From positions 2,889,603 to 2,953,602 of the forward strand of contig JAVGWX010000001.1 in assembly GCA_036924085.1 (NCBI GenBank): a stretch of 64,000 bases of DNA. Direction: 5' to 3'. Source of the DNA: Ariolimax columbianus (lineage: Eukaryota; Mollusca; Gastropoda; Stylommatophora; Arionidae). The notes below the pieces were generated by a model. It saw nothing but the letters and a program-made list of their open reading frames with translations. It ran no database searches and was not told the origin of the DNA. Of this stretch, positions 10,375 through 20,699 are shown in pieces. Within the stretch, counting starts at the first letter, position 1; each line of letters opens with the position of its first letter. A program made the position numbers and the translations under genes.

Positions 10375-11290
10375 ACTGCGTGTTCACTTCTTGGCCCTTA
10401 GACTGGATGTTCACTTCCAACATTTCCTGACCCTTAGACTGGGTGTTCACTTCCTGGCCCTTAGACTGGGCGTTCACTTTCAACATTTCCTGGCCCTTAG
10501 ACTGGGTGTTCACTTCCTGGCCCTTAGATTGGGTGTTCACTTCCTGGCCCTTAGACTGGGTGTTCACTTCCTGGCCCTTAGATTGGGTGTTCACTTCCTG
10601 GCTCTTAGACTGGGTGTTCACTTCCTGGCCCTTAGACTGGGTGTTCACTTCCAACAATTCCTGGGCCTTAGACTGGGTGTTCACTTCTAACATTTCCTGG
10701 CCCTTAGACTGGATGTTCACTTCCTGGCCCTTAGACTGGGTGTTCACTTCCTGGCCCTTAGATTGGGTGTTCACTTCCTGGGCCTTAGACTGGGTGTTCA
10801 CTTCCTGGCCCTTAGATTGGGTTTTCACTTCCTGTCCCTTAGACTGGGTGTTCACTTCCTGGCCCTTAGACTGGGTGTTCACTTCCAACATTTTCTGGCC
10901 CTTAGATTGGTTGTTCACTTCCTGGCCCTTAGACTGGGTGTTCACTTCCTGGCCCTTAGTCTGGGTGTTCACTTCCTGTCCCTTAGACTGGGTGTTCACT
11001 TCCTGGCCCTTAGACTGGGTGTTCTTCTTCTTCTTCGTACGCAAGACTGGGTGTTCACTTCCTGGTCCTTAGACTGTGTGTTCACTTCCAACATTTCCTG
11101 GCCCTTAGACTGGGTATTCACTTCCTGGCCCTTAGATTGGGTGTTCACTTCCTGGCCCTTAGTCTGGGTGTTCACTTCCTGGCCCTTAGACTGGGGGTTC
11201 ACTTCCAACATTTTCTGGCACTTAAACTGGGTGTTAGCATCCAACATTTCATGGCCCTCAGACTAGGGTTCAGTTCCAACATTTCCTGGC
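10375..11290. repeat. 27/36-bp minisatellite, frame-preserving
   Basis: About 31 units of 27 bp (cccttagactgggtgttcac) with longer 36-bp units that add a 9-bp aacatttcc segment. Both lengths are multiples of three, so long frames stay open on both strands (NTQSKGQEV on minus; WVFTSWPLD on plus). It lies wholly inside the intron between the 10152 and 11399 exons. A cttcttcttc slippage run lies near 11023. Confidence 0.95.
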
Positions 11291-11398
11291 TCATAAAGAT
11301 AATCAGATCACACCTGCTTATTTGATGACATGTACCTTCTCTATATGTGGTTATGGCTGTCATGATCTGTCAGTAGAACTTGGTCATGTCTCTTACAG

Positions 11399-11581
11399 AA
11401 GCTGGAGATGCAGATAGTATGATGCACACAGACCCATCACTATCTGTTAGCAAGAACGTGCCCAAGTCTGCATCTAAATTGCCAGTCATTGCAGATGATG
11501 ATTCTGACGATAACACAAGCAGTACAGACAACAGCGATGAGGACTACCAGCCACCAACAAGTTTGAGCTCAACCAGAAACA
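11399..11581 (+). CDS. AT-hook gene, acidic exon
   Basis: The acceptor is catgtctcttacag and the donor is aaaca then gtaact. At 183 nt it is phase 1 at both ends, so it could be skipped without a frameshift. The 61 residues include an acidic Ser/Asp run, SKLPVIADDDSDDNTSSTD, then NSDEDYQPPTSLSS. The block PVIADDDSDDNTSS resembles PVIVDDTNSLENNSS in the next exon, which hints at an internal duplication. Joined to the next exon, the split codon A+AT gives Asn. The region is probably disordered. The donor is non-consensus at +5, so the exact 3' edge is less certain. Confidence 0.7.
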
Positions 11582-11789
11582 GTAACTCATTATTTTATGA
11601 ACATTTGATTAGATTATTATTTTAACCTGCCAGTTCTGACAGTTGACCGTTTAATAAAGAGTATACCGCGGACTATTTCGTGGCTCAGAGATCGGCACAG
11701 AGTAAGAACTGAACATACATTACAACTATACAACCTTCATTGGGGCAACGAACTGCACAATGAAAACAGTTGACAAATAACTAAAGTAA

Positions 11790-12540
11790 CCAATCTAGGA
11801 CAGCAGACCAACCTAGGACATCAGACCGACCTAGGACATCAGACCAGTGTAGGACATCAGATAAACCTAGGATATCAGACCAGTGTAGGACATCAGACCA
11901 ATGTAGGACATCAGACCAGTGTAGGACATTAGACCAGTGTAGGACATTAGACCAGTGTAGGACATCAGACCAACCTAGGACATCACACCAGTGTAGGACA
12001 TCAGATTAACCTAGGACATCAGACCAGTGTAGGACATCAGACCAACCTAGGATATCAGACCAACCTAGGATATCAGACCAACCTAGGACATCAGACCAGT
12101 GTAGGACATCAGACCAGTGTAGGACATCAGACCAACCTAGGACATCAGACCAACCTAGGACATCAGACCAACCTAGGACATCAGACCAACCTAGGATATC
12201 AGACCAGTGTAGGACATCAGACCAACCTAGGACATCACACCAGTGTAGGACATCAGATTAACCTAGGACATCAGACCAGTGTAGGACATCAGACCAACAT
12301 AGGACATCAGACCAACCTAGGACATCAGACCAGTGTAGGACATCAGACCAATCTAGGACATCAGACCAGTGTAGGACATCAGACCAACCTAGGACATCAG
12401 ACCAGTGTAGGACATCAGACCAATGTAGGACATCAGACCAGTGTAGGACATCAGACCAACCTAGGACATCAGACCAACCTAGGACATAGACCAACCTAGG
12501 ACATCAGACCAACCTAGGACATAGACCAACCTAGGACATT
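11790..12540. repeat. 18-bp two-letter minisatellite
   Basis: About 41 units of 18 bp in two main types, accaacctaggacatcag and accagtgtaggacatcag, mixed in non-random order with repeated blocks (for example around 11980-12050 and 12230-12300). It lies in the intron before the main AT-hook exon. Confidence 0.95.
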
Positions 12541-12655
12541 AGACAAATCAGACAATAGGACAGGACAAGGAAGTCACCCCAAAAGGAGACCTCAACTTAA
12601 AGCAGGGCATCAGTTATGAAACCAGTGAGATCATCCTCTTGGAACAAGATGTACC
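12541..12655 (+). pseudogene. decayed duplicate of the start of the AT-hook exon
   Basis: Closely matches 13628-13742: agacaaatcag, ggacaggacaaggaagtcac, cagttatgaaaccagtga and catcctcttggaaca all recur with small indels and substitutions. A tag within caatagg and several indels destroy the frame, and no acceptor precedes it; it follows the 18-bp array directly. It is a partial exon duplication left in the intron, about 1.09 kb upstream of the working copy. Confidence 0.88.
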
Positions 12656-12860
12656 GAGAACTATGTAGAAATATTAACAGAACACAATTTATATGTTTCA
12701 GATTTTTTCAAAAGCAAACATATCGCATCTGAATATACCTTCATATTTTTTTTTTTTTAAAATATGTGCAATTTATATTTATGTTTTTAATTACTGTACG
12801 CGAATAAATTACATTTTTTAAAAGTATGTGTTAGTAAAAAAAAATGATCTCCCTGTGTTC
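12656..12860. other. AT-rich intron sequence
   Basis: T- and A-rich with a run of twelve T; nothing recognised. Confidence 0.5.
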
Positions 12861-12861
12861 C

Positions 12862-13565
12862 GAATGTACTTTATGTACCGACTTGACAGCGTAGAATGTA
12901 ACTGAGTTTTGTCATTATTTTAGCTGAGTTATCTTCATGTGATGTACGTATTGTGTACAGACTTGACAGCGTAGAATGTAACTGAGTTTTGTCATTATTT
13001 TAGCTGAGTTATCTTCATGTGATGTACGTATTGTGTACAGACTTGACAGCGTAGAATGTAACTGAGTTTTGTCATTATTTTAGCTGAGTTATCTTCATGT
13101 GATGTACGTATTGTGTACAGACTTGACAGCGTAGAATGTAACTGAGTTTTGTCATTATTTTAGCTGAGTTATCTTCATGTGATGTATGTATTGTGTACAG
13201 ACTTGACATCGTAGAATGTAACTGAGTTTTGTCATTATTTTAGCTGAGTTATCTTCATGTGATGTACGTATTGTGTACAGACTTGACAGCGTAGAATGTA
13301 ACTGAGTTTTGTCATTATTTTAGCTGAGTTATCTTCATGTGATGTACGTATTGTGTACAGACTTGACAGCGTAGAATGTAACTGAGTTTTGTCATTATTT
13401 TAGCTGAGTTATCTTCATGTGATGTACGTATTGTGTACAGACTTGACAGCGTAGAATGTAACTGAGTTTTGTCATTATTTTAGCTGAGTTATCTTCATGT
13501 GATGTACGTATTGTGTACAGACTTGACAGCGTAGAATGTAACTGAGTTTTGTCATTATTTTAGCT
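12862..13565. repeat. 80-bp minisatellite, very homogeneous
   Basis: About 8.6 copies of an 80-bp unit (contains acttgacagcgtagaatgta) with only a few differences (for example at about 13187 and 13208). Each unit includes gttttgtcattattttag, which resembles a splice acceptor. The array stops about 55 nt before the real acceptor of the 13620 exon. High identity suggests recent amplification. Confidence 0.97.
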
Positions 13566-13619
13566 ATCTCCCAGTCTCCACTAATGAATGCTGACAATAT
13601 TGTCTGTCTTCTTGTGCAG

Positions 13620-15202
13620 ATGCCGTGAGACAAATCAGGCAGGAGGACAGGACAAGGAAGTCACCCCAAAAGAAGGAGACCTCAGCTAAAGGCATGGCTT
13701 CAGTTATGAAACCAGTGACAGCATCATCTTGGAACATCAAGGAGTTGGAGAAGTCTCACTACAGCATGCCAGTCATTGTTGATGACACAAACAGTCTGGA
13801 GAATAATTCCTCAATAAATCAAAGCGCAAGTCAGTGGAGTTCAGCTGGAAAGGAAGTCCAAATAACGAAACAATGCCACAACAAAGGACATGATTCAGAG
13901 AAGAAGACAACAGAAGTTGTAGTGCCAGTCAGAAAGAGAGGAAGGCCTAGAAAGTACTGCAACTCAAATGAAACAACCATACAAGAGATACTTGTCACTC
14001 CAGTGGAACAGCTTCATCAGTTTGGCAAAGAAAATCCCAGTCAAACAAATAAGACATTAGCTTCCACAAGTAAATCCAAAGACAGGAGTGATACTCATGT
14101 GGCATTAGCAAACAAGATTGCATTTAAATGGAAGAAAGCTGGACAGGCAGATCAACCAGCAACCACAACTTCACCTTCCAAGGGAAGAAGTGCTTCTGAT
14201 CCAAATGTGCAAGGAACTCCTGTACCAGTCAGGAAGAGAGGTAGACCTAGAATATACTGTGATCCGACAAAACCAATTATTCCTGTAGAGGTCATGGTCT
14301 ACCCGAAGGTCATGACAAAAACAAAAACCGGCAGGTATGAAGTGCTTTATTTTCCTGCTGGGATGAAACCAGCTTCATCTCTCAGCGGAGGGAATGAGCC
14401 AGGCTTATGTTTTGAGGCTGGCAATCTTTCACAAGCTGTCCAACAGTGGACATCCAAGATAAATCAAAAGCGGTCGAAGTACCAGTCAGAAACAACAATG
14501 GCGACTCCTGCACTGGAAAATCCTGCATGTACAAAAAAGAGTAGACGATCTGCTGGTCAAGTGCTGACAGCACCAGAGACGGTAACAGAATTCATTATGA
14601 GAAAAGAGATTGGAAAGCCTTCAGTGGTCCAGTCCCTTACAACACATAAAAAAGTGGATAAGACTACACATACCAAGGGGATACCGGCAGAAACTGATTT
14701 GACAAGTAATCTTTTGAATGGTGGTAGCACAGGGCAGGACAACTTAGGTCAGACAGTGAGGAATATTACATCAAATGAGGCCATTCAGAAATTGAAAGAA
14801 AGATGTAAGAGAAAGCGTGAAGAATCCGAAATAGTAGAATCAGTCAGTGGGTTCCTAAGGAGGTGTATGAAAAGAGGGACAGAAACACAAGCTAGCACCA
14901 CTTTGTCATCCCGTACTGAATTAGCATCAAGAGGGTCAACAGAGAGTAACCAACACAAACGTGCTGGAATCAAAACTAATGCAGTCTCAGAGAATACAAC
15001 TCATTCTAAACAAATACAATCATCTTCACAAGCCAAGAATGGGAACACCACCTCAGATATTGATGTGCCTCCAATGTCATCTCAGCCTTCAAGATTACAT
15101 TGTGATGGAAGCAGTACAACCATAAACAGTGGTCCCAAACCCAAGCTAAAACATGTGAACATTAAACTTGATGCTTCGTCTGTCCAGTATAGGTTTCTGT
15201 GA
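13620..15202 (+). CDS. AT-hook DNA-binding protein, main 3' exon
   Basis: The acceptor is tgtcttcttgtgcag. The exon codes for 527 residues to a TGA at 15200-15202 and is free of tandem repeats. Two AT-hooks lie 300 nt (100 residues) apart: PVRKRGRPRKYCN (about 13925-13963) and PVRKRGRPRIYCD (about 14225-14263), each with the Gly-Arg-Pro core that binds the minor groove of AT-rich DNA. The shared flanks suggest a duplicated module. A basic stretch (KERCKRKREESE, about 14795) may act in nuclear localisation. Most of the rest is Ser/Thr/Gln-rich and probably disordered. The function is chromatin or transcription related by inference; the family is not recognised. The stop may be bypassed by a weak donor at 15193 (see the 16282 entry). 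Confidence 0.85.
13925..13963 (+). other. AT-hook motif 1
   Basis: Encodes PVRKRGRPRKYCN: a GRP core flanked by basic residues on both sides, the classic AT-hook. Confidence 0.85.
14225..14263 (+). other. AT-hook motif 2
   Basis: Encodes PVRKRGRPRIYCD, sharing the PVRKRGRPR-YC frame with motif 1; an internal duplication is likely. Confidence 0.85.
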
Positions 15203-16255
15203 TAAGCAGTAGTTTAACAATGGGTAAGTTTTGGGTTATTTGATGGGCAGTAGTTTAACAATGGGCAAGTTTTGGGTTATTTGATGGGCAGTAGTTTAAC
15301 AATGGGCAAGTTTTGGGTTATTTGATGGGCAATAGATTAACAATGGACATGTTTTGGGTTATTTGATGGGCAGTAGATTAACAATGGATAAGTTTTGGGT
15401 TATTTGATGGGCAGTAGATTAACAATGGGTAAGTTTTGGGTTATTTGATGGGCAGTAGTTTAACAATGGGTAAGTTTTGGGTTATTTGATGGGCAGTAGT
15501 TTAACAATGGGCTAGTTTTGGGTTATTTGATGGGCAGTAGTTTAACAATGGGCAAGTTTTGGGTTATTTGATGGGCAGTAGTTTAACAATGGGCAAGTTT
15601 TGGGTTATTTGATGGGCAATAGATTAACAATGGACATGCTTTGGGTTATTTGATGGGCAGTAGATTAACAATGGACATGTTTTGGGTTATTTGATGGGCA
15701 GTAGATTAACAATGGATAAGTTTTGGGTTATTTGATGGGCAGTAGATTAACAATGGGTAAGTTTTGGGTTATTTGATGGGCAGTAGTTTAACAATGGGTA
15801 AGTTTTGGGTTATTTGATGGGCAGTAGTTTAACAATGGGCAAGTTTTGGGTTATTTGATGGGCAGTAGTTTAACAATGGGCAAGTTTTGGGTTATTTGAT
15901 GGGCAGTAGTTTAACAATGGGCAAGTTTTGGGCTATTTGATGGGCAATAGATTAACAATGGACATGTTTTGGGTTATTTGATGGGCAGTAGATTAACAAT
16001 GGACATGTTTTGGGTTATTTGATGGGCAGTAGATTAACAATGGATAAGTTTTGGGTTATTTGATGGGCAGTAGATTAACAATGGACATGTTTTGGGTTAT
16101 TTGATGTGCAGTAGATTAACAATGGACAAGTTTTGGGTTATTTGATGGGCAGTAGATTAACAATGGACATGTTTTGGGTTATTTGATGGGCAGTAGATTA
16201 ACAATGGACATGTTTTGGGTTATTTGATGGGCAGTAGATTAACAATGGATAAGTT
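15203..16255. repeat. 41-bp minisatellite starting at the AT-hook stop codon
   Basis: About 25 units of 41 bp (contains caatgggcaagttttgggtt). The first unit overlaps the stop: tgtgataagcagtag matches the unit's tttgatgggcagtag. Unit variants (gtttaac or agattaac; ggcaag, gacatg, gataag, gggtaag) recur in the same order about every 8-9 units, a higher-order repeat of about 330-370 bp. Some units contain gggtaagt, a donor-like string. Confidence 0.96.
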
Positions 16256-16281
16256 TGAGTTTATTTTATTGCTGTCTGTAG

Positions 16282-16330
16282 AATGCTTCCTCCTGACATG
16301 CGAAGTGTCACTAGAGTGATATCTAACACA
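16282..16330 (+). CDS. possible continuation exon of the AT-hook gene
   Basis: A good acceptor (ttattgctgtctgtag) ends at 16281. If the previous exon is cut at TATAG/gtttct (15192), the split codon AG+A gives Arg and the frame continues as MLPPDMRSVTRVIS. This would replace the TGA ending. A donor (gtgata at about 16314) lies just inside. Equally, it could be an untranslated exon or an unused site. Confidence 0.3.
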
Positions 16331-16550
16331 CCAGGTCTGACAAGATATGTGGGTCACAACACACCAGGTCTGACAAGATATATGGGTCACAAGACACCAG
16401 GTCTGACAAGACACTTGGGTCACAAGACACATGGGTCACAACATACCAGGTCTAACAAGACACATGGATCATTAGACATCAGGTCTCACAAGACACGTGG
16501 GTCACAAGACACCAGATCTGACAAGGCACATGGGCCACACACAACATCTG
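16321..16550. repeat. 33-35-bp degenerate minisatellite
   Basis: About seven copies containing caccaggtctgacaagatat, decaying to the right. Confidence 0.9.
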
Positions 16551-16564
16551 AGGGCATGCACGTT

Positions 16565-16579
16565 GGGGGGGGGGGGGGG
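16565..16579. repeat. G15 homopolymer
   Basis: Fifteen consecutive G, the longest G run in the window; its length is prone to assembly error. Confidence 0.8.
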
Positions 16580-16686
16580 AAATCACACAACACGTCTTCA
16601 GTTGAAGTGATCTTGACGTTGATCACACCTGTGAATGCTTATTTCATGTACTGGACTAATTGGTACACTTGTACTTATTTCTGTAG

Positions 16687-16730
16687 ATGGTAAGGACAAG
16701 TCTGACATATTAATGACAAGTGCACTCTAA
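16687..16730 (+). CDS. possible terminal exon (very short)
   Basis: A strong acceptor (cttgtacttatttctgtag) ends at 16686. In one frame the sequence reads GKDKSDILMTSAL then stop. No upstream exon of matching phase is secured, so this is speculation from splice-site quality only. Confidence 0.2.
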
Positions 16731-16814
16731 CTATGTTAACCATGTTTATTGTACTTGATTGTGTGCACTTGGCAAATCGTGTGGTATATATGATATGAAG
16801 GTTAGTACATCAAA

Positions 16815-17034
16815 CTGCCGAAGACGGATGTGTCGGACCAAAAAGTGCAAATATCGCAGTCAAACTGTAAACTAGCGACACAGCGCATTCTGTTCTCTGG
16901 ACTACATTTGGCTACTTGCAAAGCCCTGTTTAGGGCTTAGTGCTAGGAGACTGAGAATGTTCAGGACTTTGTAGCGGAAAACTGAGAATGTTCAGGGCTT
17001 GGTAGTGGGAGACTGAAAACGAACGAAGAAGAAG
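16815..17034 (+). mobile_element. (GAA)-tailed SINE-like retroposon, copy 2 (short form)
   Basis: Starts at ctgccgaagacggatgtgtc, shares gtgcaaatatcgcagtc with all copies and ends in gaacgaagaagaag. It is flanked by perfect 12-bp direct repeats tagtacatcaaa at 16803-16814 and 17035-17046. An internal segment (gctaggagactgagaatgtt) is partly duplicated. The 5' end coincides with that of the copies at 21975 and 63569. Confidence 0.9.
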
Positions 17035-17046
17035 TAGTACATCAAA

Positions 17047-17619
17047 GATGGAGACTCAAGATGAGCACATTTAAGATGGAAACTTTAAAGATTAGCAGGC
17101 AGAGGAAGACTAACGTCTGGTCAGGCAAAATATACTGACCAAGACCCTCACCGCGGCTTCCTCATAGCCCTCCCTGGAAATGGGCTGTTTTCATGACAGC
17201 AAGGCTAACGAGATTAGGTATTGACGTAATGCCCGTAGTAGTGAGCGATGCGCGGATGAAGCCAAGCAAAGCACAGCCGCCTGGAGGACCCCGGTCCACC
17301 TTCATCAGCACGCTCGGGATGTGAGGAAAGCTACTGCAACCCACCACTTAATATCCTTTTCAGGGCCCACAAAAAAGTAAACCTACCCATTGTGGGCATT
17401 GGAAACAACAAAGATTAGCAGAATACCATCCCCATTTGACATGGGTGTTTACAATGTTCTACTTAAACAGGCCCAAAAGTTCAAATGCTTGGAAGGTATT
17501 GTAACGGAACAACTGGTCAACAGCAATTCTATGCTACCATTGTCAAACTGGGTCCTTATCTAAACTGTAGAAGAGAAAAATGAATTGAAATGTCTAAGAG
17601 ATGATGACATTTCAAATAT
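17047..17619. other. unassigned sequence, possible element debris
   Basis: 17150-17350 is more GC-rich and open on the minus strand (61 codons), without a family I can name. It may be retroelement debris. Confidence 0.3.
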
Positions 17620-17800
17620 GATGGTTCATTCATCTCATGCAAACTAATCAACTACCACTTCATGCTTACAATGCAAGATCTGGCTAAAAGGCATGAGGAA
17701 GACTACATCGCAGATGGGTAGATGACATACTACAGAAATCCTACAACACAGGCTTACAACCAACGACGCAGCACACTTGACTCAAGCTCCGGCACATGTA
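17620..17800 (+). pseudogene. probable LINE C-terminal fragment
   Basis: Across a frameshift it reads RRRWVDDILQKSYNTG, then NDAAHLTQAPAHVDGKV, which fits the extreme C-terminus of LINE ORF2 proteins (an RP-RRWxDDI block then a DRxxWR-like end). Very decayed. Confidence 0.35.
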
Positions 17801-18289
17801 GATGGAAAGGTCAAATAACAACTGAATAACTACTCACAATAAAGGTCAAATAGCAACTGAACAACTACTGACAATAAAGGGCAGATAACAACTACTGACA
17901 ATAAAGGGCAGATAACTACTGACAACAATTCCAGGGTCACGTTAATTTTTCTGTTGAGTTGGTGGAGAAATAGTTACTGCTAACAAATATTTAAACAGCT
18001 GCAGGTAACAACTGATTGTCATGGTTAGGTACATAAATGGACCAGGTGATGGTGGCAAATACTTCAGCTGTGGGATGTTAAGTAAGCTGTTGCAAGTACT
18101 CCAGATTCCAATGCAAGCAGGAGAATGAGTCAATGATTTGCACCTTTCCCACTAGGAAGAATATATTTCCCACTGTGAAAAAATATCTTGGAATTGCAGT
18201 TTGTGTATTTATAAGCTTGGACACAATTCAATCCCTTTTGTTGGACATCAAGGGTATTTACTGTAGGAGGCCACAACTTAGTGTTCTTG
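17801..18289. other. unassigned sequence with short tandem duplications
   Basis: Imperfect copies of aataactactcacaataaagg at 17816-17920. Nothing else recognised. Confidence 0.4.
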
Positions 18290-18530
18290 ACGTATGGCAT
18301 GCCACTTCAAGAAAGCGTGCCAATACGAGAGATTGCCAAATGACTTGCAGTCACCCACTTGGCTGTTCAAAGACTACAAGATCGTTTATTAACACCGAAA
18401 CTGTTGAAGCAGGAATGCCGGAAGGTCTGTGCGCAGAGCTCGTGTTAATGGCTCCTCCTAGCAGCATCATGCCACCAGTCTTACCTGATCTCAACCCTGT
18501 TGAGCGTCTCTGAAACATTTTGGGATGATC
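18290..18530 (+). pseudogene. internally deleted Tc1-type transposase remnant
   Basis: An N-terminal helix-turn-helix-like segment (REIAK..LAVTHLAVQRLQDR, about 18328) is followed directly by the C-terminal signature PVLPDLNPVERL (about 18477), the Tc1 SPDLNPIE block. The DDE core is missing between them. Stops follow. Non-functional. Confidence 0.65.
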
Positions 18531-18667
18531 AGCAAAGGTAACCATTTACCAGCTGGTTGCTTCAACCATTTCGAAGCTTGTAACAGGACTGCCAATGATC
18601 CTATAGCACACTATCAAAAGGTTGAGTTTTTAATCTTAGGTAACATTGCCTGGTTTGTATCAACGTC

Positions 18668-18990
18668 CATGGTGGTCAGACACGTTTCTGACAATCTTAT
18701 TTCAGCAGCCAGTATCATGATGGTCAGACACGTTTCTGACAATCTTATTTCAGCAGCCAGTATCATGATGGTCAGACACGTTTCTGACAATCTTATTTCA
18801 GCAGCCAGTATCATGATGGTCAGACACGTTTCTGACAATCTTATTTCAGCAGCCAGTATCATGATGGTCAGACACGTTTCTGACAATCTTATTTCAGCAG
18901 ACAGTATCATGATGGTCAGACACGTTTCTGACAATCTTATTTCAGCAGCCAGTATCATGATGGTCAGACACGTTTCTGACAATCTTATTT
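18668..18990. repeat. 48-bp minisatellite carrying a branchpoint/acceptor-like segment
   Basis: About 6.7 near-perfect 48-bp units. Each contains ttctgacaatcttatttcag, that is a CTGAC branchpoint-like string, a pyrimidine tract and CAG. The last unit is changed to tttcgg. 48 bp is 16 codons, so both strands stay open. Confidence 0.96.
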
Positions 18991-19119
18991 CGGAAAGAAG
19001 AGCCAAACAAGCAATTGCTTCCATACAAGTTTGTTGTTTACAGGAAACTAACACAAATGATGTCCAAATGACTGAAGAACAAAGTGATTAAATATTATTG
19101 ATTTTTCATTTTGGGAATT

Positions 19120-19430
19120 ATTTTCTTGGTCTGCGTTCAGGATTTTTGATAATTCTAGATCTGTAGTCTATTGATAGGACAAAGTCCACAGTCCTCTCCA
19201 GCCCTGGATGGCAGTCCCACAGTTTCTGCATAAGCTCAGCTCCCTCTGCCAAGTTTGACATCACAAGTCTCTGTTTGCTGGCCAGTTCTGTAGATGTTTC
19301 AGGGTATGGACTCCGGTTGCACATAGGCGCTCACTTGTCTGTGATATCTTGAGCCAATGTAGGTCTGCAGTCATCTATTCTCAGGTGAAAGATGGTGGAT
19401 TGTCTGTGGAGCTGGCGGTTTGTTGGTGTC
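19120..19430 (-). pseudogene. non-LTR retrotransposon C-terminal remnant
   Basis: On minus it reads STIFHLRIDDCR, then AEGAELMQKLWDCHPGLERT, then VDFVLS. This matches the layout of LINE C-termini (T-FRLR-GHC, then a WP-GA-L--KLWG--EDL--T--FV block). It has internal stops. Confidence 0.6.
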
Positions 19431-19518
19431 TGTGGAGCGAGTCAGTTCTGTTGCTCATTGTCCATATTTCTTTTTGGATTGATAATGTGGTGGATTTGAA
19501 AACTATTTAAATATGCAA

Positions 19519-19790
19519 ATAAGCTTTATGTATTACAAAAACCTGTTAAATATATTGATTTATGTATTACAAAAACCTGTTAAATATATTGATTTATGTA
19601 TTACAAAAACCTGTTAAATATATTGATTTATGTATTATAAAAACCTGTTAAATATATTGATTTATGTATTACAAAAACCTGTTAAATATATTGATTTATG
19701 TATTATAAAAACCTGTTAAATATATTGATTTATGTATTACAAAAACCTGTTAAATATATTGATTCATGTATTACAAAAAACTGTTAACAT
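19519..19790. repeat. 34-bp AT-rich minisatellite
   Basis: Eight near-identical units containing acaaaaacctgttaaatata. Confidence 0.95.
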
Positions 19791-20432
19791 ATGTGAATGT
19801 GTTGGCTTCTTAAAATATGTGTGAGTGTAACTTATTGAACATATATTTTCACACCACAATCGATATAAACCCAACATCATCTAGAATGTTTATCACATAT
19901 TTATTTATAAATAGCGGCTGGGATAAAACATTTCAGTAAAACTTTATCCATGAAAATATTTCCCACTGGCCAAAGTCATGGGCTTCATAGGCGTGCTAAA
20001 ACAAACAAAATCCATCTGACAAAATAACATAGCAGGCACCTGACAGTACACACTACATAACGTAACTCTGTGACAGGACACCTGCATACAAGGTCATGAC
20101 TTCTGCTGTGTTTGTTGAGGTGCTCGGCTGTGTTCTGTGACAAGACAATATTTGACACTTGACAGACATACTAGTCTAATAAGACTAGAAACATGTAACA
20201 CTGATGGAAATGTGCAGCCATCGTACTTGATGTGAAGACATGTGACCAGGTTGTGTCAATAATATGTGAAGACAAAACCATCTAGAAACAAATCAATTCA
20301 TACAATAATTTGTGTCAACAATATCATACTTTGGGTTGTGCTCATGCACAAACATCTTTGCTATTGTGTCAGCCATCCATCTTATGTGGACAACAGCTTC
20401 ATGTACAAGTCATGTCAATCTTATTGCTTCAG
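19791..20432. other. unassigned AT-rich sequence
   Basis: No gene or named element recognised. Confidence 0.4.
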
Positions 20433-20675
20433 AGGACGGCGTGGTTAAGTGACACGGCTCACAATCCGAAGGTGCTGGGTACGATTCCCATCTCCGCACC
20501 AGCCTTTACCCCGGTGAAGCAAACCCTTTGAAAATGCAGGAGGAAGCAGACCCTTACATAAAATGCGCGCCAAAGTCAGATACACTGGGCCGACAGGCGC
20601 AAAATCAAAACATAGTGCAACGAACACCGCCTTGGAAAATAGAGAAATAAGTCGAACGCAAAAAAACAATATTGA
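20433..20675 (+). mobile_element. tRNA-derived SINE, second family
   Basis: The head has an A-box-like tggttaagtga (about 20441-20451, one mismatch) and a B-box-like ggtacgattcc (about 20479-20489, one mismatch). A unique body with aaccctttgaaaatgcagga and aaaatgcgcgcc follows, ending in an A-rich stretch. No convincing target-site duplication. It differs from the SINE at 5376. Confidence 0.65.
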
Positions 20676-20699
20676 TTCTTGTATTATTAATACGGGCCA

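Noticed and set aside
17162..17347. Minus-strand frame GFIRASLTTTGITSIPNLVS
   Set aside because: Looks like transposon debris, but I cannot name a family; no gene call is justified.
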